Shown here: piece by piece, positions 49,810 through 59,733 of the stretch
Position numbering within the stretch: the stretch's first letter is position 1
Layout: each line of letters opens with the position of its first letter
Assembly: GCA_022843265.1 (NCBI GenBank)
Contig: JALHNZ010000013.1
Coordinates: forward strand, 1 to 64,000
Length of the DNA stretch: 64,000 nt
Source: Gemmatimonadaceae bacterium
Lineage (GTDB): Bacteria; Gemmatimonadota; Gemmatimonadetes; Gemmatimonadales; Gemmatimonadaceae
Reading direction: 5' to 3'
Notes under the pieces: generated by a model
Told to the model about the DNA's origin: nothing
Seen by the model: only the letters and a program-made list of their open reading frames with translations
Database searches by the model: none
Position numbers and translations under genes: made by a program

Positions 49810-51396
49810 GTGATGAGACGAGCGCGATGGCTGGGCCTCGCCGTGCTTCTCGTGGGCGCCGGCTGCATGTATCGCATGGATCGCCGCCTCTACGCGCCAA
49901 ACGCCGCGCGGACGGTGGATCGCGCCGCCCCGTTCCTCAAAGCCCATATGCGCGACGGCGCACTGTACGTGTTGTCGCGGTGGGATGTGGACGAAAACAC
50001 CCGGTCGCTTCGCGGGAGTGGCGTGCAGTACAATGCGGCGCGAGGTGTCGTGCACGAAGGTGAGCTCTCAACGACCATCGATTCGGTCGTGCTGTTCGAA
50101 ACAAACGTCACGCGGACCTCCCCAAGCGTTGCCGCGCTGGCCGTCGTTGCCGGTGTAACCGCAGGGGTCGCGGTGTATTGTGCCACCAATCCCAAGGCGT
50201 GTTTCGGGTCGTGTCCTACCTTTTATCTGACCGACGGTTCGCGCGAATCCCTGCAGGCCGAGGGCTTTTCTGCAAGCATCGCACCGAGTCTTGAGGCGCG
50301 TGACCTCGATGTGCTGTATCGCGCACGGCCGCGAGGACGCGAGGTCCGCATTGACATGGTGAACGAGGCGTACGAAACGCACGTGGTGCGCTACGCGAAT
50401 CTGATCATCGCCCCACGCGCTCGAGACCATCGTGTGTTGCCGGATGCACAGAACCGCTACTGGTCAGTGTCTGCACCGATTGCCCCCAAGGTGTGCCGTG
50501 CGCCTGAAGGCGACTGCAGCGCGGCCTTGGCGGCGTTTGACGGACACGAGCGTTTGAGTGCCGCCGACTCCACCTCCCTCAGCGCACGGGAATACGTGGA
50601 CCTGGAGTTTGACGCATCCGTCGCGTCACCGGCGCTGGTGTTGGCCTCTCGTCAGTCGCTACTGCCGACGTACGTGCTCTATCAGGCATTTGCGTGGATG
50701 GGATCCTCCGCTGCAGAGTGGATGGCGTCTCTCGAACGAGGCACGGACGAGACCGTGCGCCAACTGCAAGGGCCGGCTGCGGCGCTTGGTGGGATCGACG
50801 TGCTGGTCGAGAACGGGGAAGGCGGCTGGGATTCTGTCGCAACGATTCGCGAAACCGGACCGTTGGCGGCGGATGTCAAAATGATCCCACTGCCACATCG
50901 CGACGTGGCCGCGCGCTCGTCGGGTAGCGTTTTGCAGGCGCAGCAGCCTGTCGCGACACCACCACTGCGCGTGCGACTTCGCATGGCGAAAGGTGCGTGG
51001 CGAGTAGACGCGGCAATGCTCGTGTCACGTGTGCAGCAAGTGCAGACACAGCGGCTGACGCCTCGCGTGGTATCACGCAACGGACGTCCCGACATCGACG
51101 CGCGCAACCGGTTGCACGACACCCTGCAGGCGCTCGTAACATTTCCGGGTGACCGATACACGCTGCAATACACGTTGCCCGCAAACGCCAGCGAGTTCGA
51201 ACTGTTCTTGGAAACCAAGGGCTACTATCTCGAATGGATGCGCGACGAGTGGATCGCAGAGCAGAATCCGCTCCGCGCCGCCGAACTCTTTCTTGATCCC
51301 GCCACGGCGTTGCGTCGACTTGCGCCTGCATACAAGCGCGAAGAAGCCGCCTTGGAACAGGCGTTCTGGAGGAGCAAGTATGCTGGGTTCCGATAG
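49810..51396 (+). CDS. Hypothetical lipoprotein
   Basis: LAVLLVGAGCMYRMD lipobox; no family recognised. Confidence 0.6.
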   Translation: MMRRARWLGLAVLLVGAGCMYRMDRRLYAPNAARTVDRAAPFLKAHMRDGALYVLSRWDVDENTRSLRGSGVQYNAARGVVHEGELSTTIDSVVLFETNVTRTSPSVAALAVVAGVTAGVAVYCATNPKACFGSCPTFYLTDGSRESLQAEGFSASIAPSLEARDLDVLYRARPRGREVRIDMVNEAYETHVVRYANLIIAPRARDHRVLPDAQNRYWSVSAPIAPKVCRAPEGDCSAALAAFDGHERLSAADSTSLSAREYVDLEFDASVASPALVLASRQSLLPTYVLYQAFAWMGSSAAEWMASLERGTDETVRQLQGPAAALGGIDVLVENGEGGWDSVATIRETGPLAADVKMIPLPHRDVAARSSGSVLQAQQPVATPPLRVRLRMAKGAWRVDAAMLVSRVQQVQTQRLTPRVVSRNGRPDIDARNRLHDTLQALVTFPGDRYTLQYTLPANASEFELFLETKGYYLEWMRDEWIAEQNPLRAAELFLDPATALRRLAPAYKREEAALEQAFWRSKYAGFR

Positions 51397-51922
51397 TCGA
51401 CGCGCCATCGCGCTCATGCTCGGCGTGTGCGCAGTCGGACTCGGCTGCACCAGAAATCCTGCGCCGGCGAAATGGCTGAAACCCGCGAAAGAAGCCACCG
51501 CGGACCCGTACGGCGCGTGGATCGAAATCACGTCGGACGACAAGCCAGTTGCCGTATTGCTGCGCGGCGAGTTGCTGTCGATTGAGCGGGACAGCGTGTT
51601 TGTCCTGCAGCAATCCGGAGAGGTTGGCGTGAGGGCACTCGCCGCATCACCGCGCGCTCGGGTTGCGTTCTACGATGGCAAGCACGGCAACACCGCCTCC
51701 TGGACCCTGCTTGGTGTCGTGAGCTCCGTGTCCAACGGTTTCTTTCTTGCGCTCACCGCGCCGGCCTGGATTCTCACCGGGACCTTCGCCGCCGTCGGCG
51801 ATTCGAAAGCCCCGATTGTAACACTTGTCACGTCTGCTGACTGGGTTGGGGCGCGCAAGTACGCTCGGTTCCCGGCCAATATGCCGTCCGGACTTCCGCG
51901 ACGTTTGCCCGTCAAGCGTTGA
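51380..51922 (+). CDS. Hypothetical lipoprotein, overlaps the preceding gene (ORF opens at 51149)
   Basis: MLGSDSRRAIALMLGVCAVGLGCTRNP lipobox; start lies in the 3' end of the 49810 gene. Confidence 0.6.
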   Translation: MLGSDSRRAIALMLGVCAVGLGCTRNPAPAKWLKPAKEATADPYGAWIEITSDDKPVAVLLRGELLSIERDSVFVLQQSGEVGVRALAASPRARVAFYDGKHGNTASWTLLGVVSSVSNGFFLALTAPAWILTGTFAAVGDSKAPIVTLVTSADWVGARKYARFPANMPSGLPRRLPVKR

Positions 51923-51973
51923 GCGTTTTCCGGTCCTCCCGTAGCTTAGGACAATGTCATCGCTGAACAAGAA

Positions 51974-53875
51974 ATGATGTCAATACCGGCGGCGCTTGCG
52001 CTTGTCGCACTCTCGCTTGAGATCGCGTGCGCCGCCGTGATGTTCTTCATCGCTCGGGCGCCGGGTTGGTCACGCGTTCGACTCATGGGGCTCATTGCGA
52101 CGTCGGCCGCCGCTTACACGGCGGTGAATCTGTTGTCGTTCTCTGTCTCGAATGACGCGCCGTCGCTACGCTGGATTTTCGAGATGAATCTGGTGAACGC
52201 TGCAGTCCACGCCTGCATGTGGATCTGGTTCACCTTCGCCGACGAAAAAGGCGCGTGGAGCTCAGTGCCAAGATGGGCGCAATGGCAGGCGCTCATCACG
52301 TTGCTTGCGGCACTGGCCGTGGCCCTTAGCGGATCGGCCACCGATCCGGACTCGGTGTTTGCTGTTGCGCCAGGGCTGCGAGGCGTCGCCACAATCGGCT
52401 ACCAGCTCACGGTCATGGGCAACCTTGTGGCTGCGCTCATCGTGTCCATACTGGTGAGCTGTGGCCTGGAATACTTTCGGCGCGCTCGATTGGGGTATCC
52501 GGGCTCGCGCGAAATTCTGGTCGGTTTTGCCCTGTTTGGTTTGTGCATCGTGGAAGAAGCGCTCGTTGCGGCCGGCGCGCTCGAGTTCTACTTCCTCTCC
52601 GATGTGGGTTATCTGTTCATTGTGATCCCGCTCGCGGGACAACTCATCGCGCGCTTCTCCGACGACGCCCGCCGTCTCTCGCGACTGAGCGTTGAGCTGG
52701 CCACGGAAGTGAAAGCGCGCACAAGCGAACGAGACGCCGCGCGCGAATCACTGATTGAGCAACAACGACTGGCCGCGCTTGGTCGCTTGGCCGCCGGCGT
52801 GGGGCATGAGATCAACAATCCGCTGCAGTATGTGATCTCGAATCTTGAAGAACTTGAGTCGGAAGAAACGGGTGACGAGGCATCGTGGCAGCAGAATGCA
52901 CTCGCCAACGCGCTTGAAGGCGCCGAACGAATCCGGCGCGTGGTAGAAGGTTTGCGGCGTTACGGCGCGGTCTCCGAGCGCTTTGAGCCGGTGGCTCTGC
53001 ACGATGTTGTGCGCACGGCGCTCCGGATCGCGGAGCCGCAGCTGCGCGCAGTGGCCAATGTACGAACGACCCTCGGTCCCGTACCACTTGTGCTTGGAGA
53101 CGAAGGACAGTTGGTGCAATGCGTAGTCAATCATCTGGTAAATGCCGCACAATCACTTGCGAGCACCAAGCAACGCAGCTCCGAGATTGTGGTGGGCACC
53201 GACACATCCAGCAACGGCCAGGCGTGCGTTCGTATCAGCGACAATGGCGACGGGTTCCCTGCTGAACTGTTGCCGCGACTCGGCGAACCGTATGTCTCAA
53301 CGCGCGTGCAGCAGGGCGGAACCGGCCTTGGGATCTTCCTCTCGCACGGCCTCATCGTTGCCCATGGCGGTACGCTCACGCTGCACAATGCAGAAACCGG
53401 TGGTGCTGTGGTCGAAATCTGTTTGCCGCCAGCCACGTCCCCGTCAACCAGCGCGATTGCGAACGGCGGCGATATGCCGGGTTCCGCACACCCCGCGAAA
53501 CAAGTCGCCGGGCGCGCGCGGCGCATTTTATTGGTAGACGATGAACCGGCGCTCGTCGCAGTGCTGCAGCGTGGCCTCTCGCGGCTTGGCCACACTGTTA
53601 TCGCGGCACGCGATGGCGTGGAGGCGCTTGCGCTCGCCCAGCACGGTGGTTTCGACGTTGTGCTGTCCGATTTGATGATGCCACACATGAGTGGCGCTGA
53701 ACTCGCGGCGGCGCTGGCTGATCAACACCCGAGACTGCGTGAACGCATGTTGATCATGACCGGCGGTGCGGTGAGTGACGAGCATAGCGCGTTCCTCGAG
53801 CGTACTGATGTGATCGTGGTCGAAAAACCGGTTCGCCTCGCACAGCTCGCGACTGCTATTGATCGGCTGACGTAG
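51974..53875 (+). CDS. Hybrid sensor histidine kinase with C-terminal receiver domain
   Basis: N-terminal multi-TM sensor, GRLAAGVGHEINNPLQYVISNLEELE, RISDNGDGFP, GGTGLGIFLSHGLIVAHGG, RILLVDDEPALVAVLQRGLSRLGH, VVLSDLMMPHMSG. Confidence 0.93.
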   Translation: MMSIPAALALVALSLEIACAAVMFFIARAPGWSRVRLMGLIATSAAAYTAVNLLSFSVSNDAPSLRWIFEMNLVNAAVHACMWIWFTFADEKGAWSSVPRWAQWQALITLLAALAVALSGSATDPDSVFAVAPGLRGVATIGYQLTVMGNLVAALIVSILVSCGLEYFRRARLGYPGSREILVGFALFGLCIVEEALVAAGALEFYFLSDVGYLFIVIPLAGQLIARFSDDARRLSRLSVELATEVKARTSERDAARESLIEQQRLAALGRLAAGVGHEINNPLQYVISNLEELESEETGDEASWQQNALANALEGAERIRRVVEGLRRYGAVSERFEPVALHDVVRTALRIAEPQLRAVANVRTTLGPVPLVLGDEGQLVQCVVNHLVNAAQSLASTKQRSSEIVVGTDTSSNGQACVRISDNGDGFPAELLPRLGEPYVSTRVQQGGTGLGIFLSHGLIVAHGGTLTLHNAETGGAVVEICLPPATSPSTSAIANGGDMPGSAHPAKQVAGRARRILLVDDEPALVAVLQRGLSRLGHTVIAARDGVEALALAQHGGFDVVLSDLMMPHMSGAELAAALADQHPRLRERMLIMTGGAVSDEHSAFLERTDVIVVEKPVRLAQLATAIDRLT

Positions 53876-54392
53876 GTCGCATCCAACCGCGAATCAGCAG
53901 GACAAGCACGACCGCGGTGGCCGCAACGACAGCTCCCGATGAGGGAATCGCCAGCCACGCGAGTGATTCTTTAGCGGCCCCGGTACTGCCGAGGCCAGGC
54001 GCACGAAAGCCCGCCCACATCCAGAACACACTGTATCCCAGTGCGCCTGCGCCGAGCATTACGCTCAGCGCGCGTGCAACGCCGTGCCCGGTTCCGAGAA
54101 GTACGAGAATCAGACTTAACGCGATCGCCACCACGCCAAGGCTGCCCGCGTGCAAGTGCGCGCGTTGCATGTACGCCCATGACTTGTCGACCACCGCCTT
54201 CTGCGCCACGGCATCGCCGTTGTATGCCGTCGTCGCTACCGCCGCAGCGCTTGCATTCAATCGCGACTTGATCGCGTCTTCGTTCAATCCAAACACAACG
54301 CCGAGTGCGAACCCGAATAGCAGGGTCAGCATCGCGAAGACCAGCCCTGGCATAACCGGGCGCAGGCTGACGGACATTGATGACGTTGGCAT
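53856..54392 (-). CDS. Hypothetical four-TM membrane protein
   Basis: Four hydrophobic segments; no family recognised. Confidence 0.55.
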   Translation of the reverse strand: MPTSSMSVSLRPVMPGLVFAMLTLLFGFALGVVFGLNEDAIKSRLNASAAAVATTAYNGDAVAQKAVVDKSWAYMQRAHLHAGSLGVVAIALSLILVLLGTGHGVARALSVMLGAGALGYSVFWMWAGFRAPGLGSTGAAKESLAWLAIPSSGAVVAATAVVLVLLIRGWMRPTSADQ

Positions 54393-54861
54393 ATAACCTG
54401 AGAGAGTATCGGGTGATGGCACAGCGCTGCCACAAAGTAGGTGGGTCCACGCTCCGACCAAGCGGGATAACCCCTACGAGAGATGCATTGAAGCGCATGG
54501 TTATGCACCACACGCCCGCACGCACGCGCAATCGTGGCACTACCACCTTCGTGCGATAGCGCGAAGCAGCCTGCTTGACTGGTGTGCATTGCTGCTACAG
54601 CGCACCTGCTGCGTACGCTCTGCACGAAATGTGCAAATCGCACATTGGTGGCGGCGCCGTCGTGAGAGTTTTCGCGTCTCTCCATGCGGGTTTGAGAGGC
54701 GTTACCGTGGTCGCAACGATCTCGGCCGTGCACGAAGACGTCACGCGCGAATTGTGCATACATCACCAACTCCCGCTGGCACGCGAATCGCGCACATAGA
54801 CAACGCAGGAATAGGGGTTTTGGCACTCATGCCAATCGTAGGATCTACAAGGAGAAACATC

Positions 54862-55488
54862 ATGAAGTTGTCACACCGCTTGACGGCTGTCGCAGCCGCT
54901 CTCGCCATCACCGCAGGAACCGCCGACGCGCAGATCATCAATTTCACCTCGTCGGGTCTGTTCACCGGAGCTGGCTGTGCTTCGACCATCCTGACCGCAA
55001 CGACGGCCTCGTGCACGGCCACGGGTGGCGTTGAACTGAAGTACACGTTTGGTGACATGCAGGTGCTCGACACGTTTGGTAACGCGCAGTTCGGCAAGTT
55101 TACCACGAGCGGCACCGGCCCATCCACCTTTCAGAATGTGTTCTTTGCGCTGACCATCAATCAGACCGCACCGAGCGCTGGCAACCAGATGGTCTCCGCC
55201 AATGTGACCGGCGTAGTCTCCGCCATTCAGGGTGGATTGAGCTGGGCGCCGCTTTCGGCCACCACGTTCTCAATCGGCACCGTGAACTACAACATCACGA
55301 CCGACCTCCTCACGAACGGCGTTCGCATTGATCCGCCGGGAGTGGGTGGCATCGTGAGCAACGATCAGACGATTCGTGGCTTTGTAACCACGCAGCCGAT
55401 CAGCGTCCCGGAGCCGGGTTCATTCGCGCTCCTCGCCGCCGGCCTGGTTGGCCTCGGCGTCATGGTTCGTCGTCGTCAGAACGCGTAA
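54862..55488 (+). CDS. Secreted PEP-CTERM protein (ORF opens at 54589)
   Basis: AGGAGAAAC ahead of ATG; MKLSHRLTAVAAALAITAGTADAQ; C-terminus SVPEPGSFALLAAGLVGLGVMVRRRQNA. Confidence 0.9.
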   Translation: MKLSHRLTAVAAALAITAGTADAQIINFTSSGLFTGAGCASTILTATTASCTATGGVELKYTFGDMQVLDTFGNAQFGKFTTSGTGPSTFQNVFFALTINQTAPSAGNQMVSANVTGVVSAIQGGLSWAPLSATTFSIGTVNYNITTDLLTNGVRIDPPGVGGIVSNDQTIRGFVTTQPISVPEPGSFALLAAGLVGLGVMVRRRQNA

Positions 55489-55511
55489 TCGCGTTTCGTA
55501 GTACGATGGGC

Positions 55512-55550
55512 AACGCGGGGTCACCTTCACGGGTGCCCCCGCGTTTTTTT
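55512..55550 (+). terminator. Rho-independent terminator after the PEP-CTERM gene
   Basis: AACGCGGGG...CCCCGCGTT followed by TTTTT. Confidence 0.85.
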
Positions 55551-55719
55551 GTCTTGCGTCACGAATGCGCGACTCACCCTTGCGCAGCCGCGTCACGTGC
55601 TCGAAGATCGAGCAGCTCACCCGTATAACCTGTGGGCTAGCGCACACTGTGACCCGAGTGACAGCCGAGCTCGCCGGTCCAGGCCACCGTTACGGTTTCC
55701 CCCTCTCGGAGACTTCGTT

Positions 55720-56286
55720 ATGGCCCTCTGGAAAGATCAGTCTGCTCCGCCGCGCACCGACGCGCCCAAACCCCTCGACACCGCACCACGCGACGAGGTC
55801 TTTACCGCGATGCCTGAGTACGCACAGCCGACGCCGAGCAGAAACAACGGCAGCGACGGAAAAGAATCGATCATTGGCGCGGACCTCGCGATTGAAGGAT
55901 CGATCACGGGCAGCGGCAGCGTGCGACTCGCGGGACGTTTTACCGGAGACGTCACCGTTGATGGCACCGTGAGCATCGAGCCCGGCGCGAAACTCGCCGG
56001 CGGCGTGCGCGCGACCACCGTGACCATCGCGGGTGAGCTTGAAGGCAACGTGTTGCACGCGTCGCGGGTGGATGTGCTCGCGTCCGGCGCACTGCTTGGC
56101 GATCTCAAAGCCGACACGCTCACCATAGCAGCAGGCTCACGCGTGCGCGGACACATTGAGTGTGGTGCGATCGAAGGCACCAGCAAAGCGCGCACAACGC
56201 CCTCGCGCGTGAGCAACGCCATCAACAATCCCGCGCCATCCGATCAATCTTTGAAGAACGGCAGCGAGGCGCTCAGTTCGTCATGA
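55720..56286 (+). CDS. Bactofilin family polymer-forming protein (ORF opens at 55549)
   Basis: SIIGADLAIEGSITGSGSVRLAGRFTGDVTVDGTVSIEPGAKLAGGVRATTVTIAGELEGNVLHASRVDVLASGALLGDLKADTLTIAAGSRVRGHIE. Confidence 0.93.
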   Translation: MALWKDQSAPPRTDAPKPLDTAPRDEVFTAMPEYAQPTPSRNNGSDGKESIIGADLAIEGSITGSGSVRLAGRFTGDVTVDGTVSIEPGAKLAGGVRATTVTIAGELEGNVLHASRVDVLASGALLGDLKADTLTIAAGSRVRGHIECGAIEGTSKARTTPSRVSNAINNPAPSDQSLKNGSEALSSS

Positions 56287-56636
56287 GCACCACGCGCGCG
56301 GCGGTGCCGGGCGCCACTCGCACGTGTCCACACTGTCGTACGACAGTGTTGGAACGCGCGGTGAAATGTCCGCAATGCCAGAAGCATTTGCGCCATGATC
56401 CCGACGCAAACGTACGTGCTGCGCCGTCGGTCTCCCCGTTCCGGGTTGAAGGCACGATTGTGCCGCCAACCGGAGAAACGTGGGAGTACAACCTGCTCGT
56501 TGTGGTGAAAAACGCCAAAGGCGAAGAAGTCACGCGCCAACTTGTGGAGGTTGGGGCGTTGCCAAGTGGCGAACTCCGATCGTTTTCACTCGCCGTTGAA
56601 GTGCTGCCAGCCGTGAGTCGAAAGCCGGTCAGGTAA
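56283..56636 (+). CDS. Small zinc-ribbon protein coupled to bactofilin
   Basis: TCPHCRTTVLERAVKCPQCQKHLRHD; ATGA overlap with bactofilin stop. Confidence 0.75.
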   Translation: MSTTRAAVPGATRTCPHCRTTVLERAVKCPQCQKHLRHDPDANVRAAPSVSPFRVEGTIVPPTGETWEYNLLVVVKNAKGEEVTRQLVEVGALPSGELRSFSLAVEVLPAVSRKPVR

Positions 56637-56645
56637 AGGCTCTGT

Positions 56646-58136
56646 CTAGCCCAGCCACAGCGTTTCGCGGTACGTGTGACCGGCATTGTCCGTGGCTTCC
56701 ACCGTGATTTCCCGTGCGGTCGGTGACGGATTGGCAAAGAAGAGATGCGTGGTTGGCACCGGATCCACCCACGTTCGAAGCGCGGGTTTGTCGGGACCGT
56801 CGTGCAGTTGTACCGCCAGCGGATCGCGCCCCTTCCGTCGCGACATCAGTCCGCGTGGCGCACCATCTTCAAACCAGCGCACACGCCACGAATCATCCCA
56901 CGCCCAGACATTCGCCACAATCTCGTCGGGGGCGGAGACATCCGCGCCGCGCGGATAGACGCGTAGCTGATGGTTCGCATCCTTGCCCGTACTCTGATAA
57001 CGCCAGGTCACAGCGGAATCGTCACCATTGAGTACGAGATATCCGTTGGGCGTGCCGTCATAACAGATCGGACCGCTCCACCACGCGCCACATACCGCGC
57101 CAGACACCACGTGCGTCGGTCCCCCTTCGTGCACGTGTTCAAGTTCGTGCTGATGACCCGACACAATAAATGCCTTGTACGGCTCGAGCATGCGGTAGAG
57201 CGCTTCCCGGTTCATTGTGGAGTTGCCGGTGTTCGGGCGCTTTGCGTTCGTGGCGCGCATATCGAACGTGCTCAGCGCAGGAATGTGCTGCAGCACCACC
57301 ACCGTGCGCCCACGCTCTACGGTAGCCAGATCTGCCGCCATCCAGTCCAGCTGTGTCGCATCGAGATAGCCGAGATAGCCCGCACCGTGCCAGAACACAT
57401 TATCGAGCACGATGTAGTGCACCGCTCCGATATCCATCGAATACGCGGTCGGACCGAAGTGCTTGCGATAGGTCGCGCTCGCACCCTCCGTCGTACGCGA
57501 CGCGAAATCAAGATCATGATTGCCAATCACTTGATAGAACGGCACGCCCATGCGCTGCACCGCGCGTTCCCACTCGGGATACAGCGTGAGATCATCAAAC
57601 ATGATGTCCCCGCACGCGACGCCGACCACGGCACGGTCGCCGAGTGTGCCAACCGTCTTGACCACATCGGGCACCGTCTGCGCATGCAGGAGATCCGTTT
57701 CGCGTCGATTTTCAGTTTGCGGGTCAGCCAGTACCAGCAGTGAGTGCTTGCTATCGCCAGGGCGCGGCACCAGCGCGAAGTCAACGGACTGTTCGTCGCG
57801 GCTTGCATCCAGTGTGTGATAAAATCGCGCGGTGCCCGACGCGTTTTGCGGTGGTTGCCAGCCGGCCGGCGTACAGACAAAGACAAACGGCTGTGAACGG
57901 TCGGCGAGCAGTGTGTACGTGCCGTCCGCGGCCGTCAGAACCACGCTGCGGCCGTCAGAGACTCGCACGTTCTCCAGCCCGCGACCGTTCCCCGTCACGC
58001 GTCCACGAACGCGAGAAGGCCCGGACGGCAACGTTGTCGAAGGAATCGGCGCGTACGGATCGGCGAGCAGGATTTCGGGAATCGCCAGCGCACCAATCGT
58101 GGCGCCACCGCGTGCGAGAAAATCACGACGTTGCAT
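56646..58136 (-). CDS. Calcineurin-like metallophosphoesterase, exported (RR-type signal)
   Basis: MQRRDFLARGGATIGALAIP; VVGVACGDIMFDD, YQVIGNHDLDF, VVVLQHIP, FIVSGHQHELEH. Confidence 0.9.
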   Translation of the reverse strand: MQRRDFLARGGATIGALAIPEILLADPYAPIPSTTLPSGPSRVRGRVTGNGRGLENVRVSDGRSVVLTAADGTYTLLADRSQPFVFVCTPAGWQPPQNASGTARFYHTLDASRDEQSVDFALVPRPGDSKHSLLVLADPQTENRRETDLLHAQTVPDVVKTVGTLGDRAVVGVACGDIMFDDLTLYPEWERAVQRMGVPFYQVIGNHDLDFASRTTEGASATYRKHFGPTAYSMDIGAVHYIVLDNVFWHGAGYLGYLDATQLDWMAADLATVERGRTVVVLQHIPALSTFDMRATNAKRPNTGNSTMNREALYRMLEPYKAFIVSGHQHELEHVHEGGPTHVVSGAVCGAWWSGPICYDGTPNGYLVLNGDDSAVTWRYQSTGKDANHQLRVYPRGADVSAPDEIVANVWAWDDSWRVRWFEDGAPRGLMSRRKGRDPLAVQLHDGPDKPALRTWVDPVPTTHLFFANPSPTAREITVEATDNAGHTYRETLWLG

Positions 58137-58241
58137 AAGAGAGGGTTTGAGGTAGACCTCAACGTTGCAAAGTCACCGCGCACATCACCGCACGGTCGCG
58201 TAACGTGGCCGTCACGATGTGCCGCGATCGCACAAACGCAA

Positions 58242-58272
58242 CGCGGGCCGCCCCGATCAGGAGCGGCCCGCG
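58242..58272 (-). terminator. Probable terminator for the 58320-58877 gene
   Basis: CGCGGGCCGC-N11-GCGGCCCGCG; T-rich TTGCGTTTGT follows on the minus strand. Confidence 0.6.
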
Positions 58273-58319
58273 CGTACCTCGACGAACGTAGACCAACAAA
58301 TCAGACAAGTCAGGATCCG

Positions 58320-58877
58320 TTAGTCGCCCTCCACATCAAAGGCGAATGCGTCGGCTTCGCGCATGTTATCGAGCCAATGCTCAGCGCCGGCGTCATCAAG
58401 TCGATTCAGCGAGCCACCACTGGCCGCTGTCGCGTACAACGTGCCCAGCGTGAAGCTGAGCGCCCGATCAGTGCCTTCCGGCCAATCGGGCATGGACAGA
58501 CCTGCCGCCACACGCCGAAGCGCGGGGCCATTCTCGCCAAGCAACTCGGCAGCACGCAACTGGAGCGTAGCCAGCGGAATATCGAGATCGCGTGTAACCA
58601 ACCGACCGGCGTCATCCCGCCACGCCGAATCACCCAACGCGCCCCGATCTGACCAGACACCAAGATGCCGTACCACTCCACTGCGAGCCTCTTCGAGCCG
58701 CTCACTCTCCACGGTGGCGGCAAGCGCCAGTGCGAGTGCGTTCGCGTCCGCCACACCATACAGCGTGACTACTTCACGGCGGGAACGAGTGCCGAAGGGG
58801 AGCACGGGAAGCGAGTTCACGTGCGCAAGTACCGGCGAATCGGTCCGACCATTCTCGAGTCGGACGAGCACATCCAT
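58320..58877 (-). CDS. Hypothetical protein (ORF opens at 58985)
   Basis: Open frame from MDVLVRLENGRTDSPV; no family recognised. Confidence 0.5.
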   Translation of the reverse strand: MDVLVRLENGRTDSPVLAHVNSLPVLPFGTRSRREVVTLYGVADANALALALAATVESERLEEARSGVVRHLGVWSDRGALGDSAWRDDAGRLVTRDLDIPLATLQLRAAELLGENGPALRRVAAGLSMPDWPEGTDRALSFTLGTLYATAASGGSLNRLDDAGAEHWLDNMREADAFAFDVEGD

Positions 58878-59099
58878 TGCAGCCTCCTGGCCAAAGGGAA
58901 AAGGAGCGGTGTGAGGCAGCGCCGAGTGCGCCGTATCACTGAGCAGACGGTCTCCACCGCCACTACGCAACGATATCCTGTGCAATCATGGTGCCAAGGT
59001 GACACTGGTCACCTCTTTGGCCTCAATCGCGTCACAGTAATCGGTGCTGCACCCTGTACCCCACTACACGCCTGCAAGGTCACGCCGAGCGTGATGGAA

Positions 59100-59576
59100 T
59101 CAGGCCAATGGTGCCGGCGCCGGGTGCTCTTCGGGTACCCCTGAAGCCCATGGGGTGACCAGCAACGCGACGGCGATCGCGAGGGCAAACGGAATGGCGC
59201 GCGCCAGACTGGTAACCACGGCGAAGCCAACACCGAATATCGGCGGAATCAGCCAGAGATTCAGCGCGACAAACAGCGTTGCAATGAGCAGGGCGGCGAG
59301 TACAAAAGCGACGCCCCGAAAATGTCGCACGATGAGCATCAAGAGCGCTCCCCAGATCGCGGACAGTACGAGATGGTGCATGAGGCCCACAGCGGTTGCC
59401 ACCGCCGGCAGCGCGGAGGCCGGGAATTCGCGCGACTCCAGCAGCATGCGACCAACATTGCGAAATGCCTTGCTCGGTGTGCCATCCTGCCAGCCGAACG
59501 CGAGCAGCGCTCCCGTGGTCGCCATCAGGACTAAGAGACCGGCTGTGCCGGGACGTGCGCGCGAAACCTGAGCCAT
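59100..59576 (-). CDS. Hypothetical membrane protein
   Basis: About four TM segments. Confidence 0.55.
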   Translation of the reverse strand: MAQVSRARPGTAGLLVLMATTGALLAFGWQDGTPSKAFRNVGRMLLESREFPASALPAVATAVGLMHHLVLSAIWGALLMLIVRHFRGVAFVLAALLIATLFVALNLWLIPPIFGVGFAVVTSLARAIPFALAIAVALLVTPWASGVPEEHPAPAPLA

Positions 59577-59733
59577 GGTTCAAAGCAATCCCATACCGCA
59601 GTCCATCTCAAGGCCGCAGGGCCCGGATCGTTACAACGTTCTGAAAGAAGCGTGCGTTAACGCGGCCGCGGTGCCAACGTCCATCATGCTGTCCGGGGTA
59701 GAACGATCCAGCCCTCCTTGCCCGAGCCTCACG

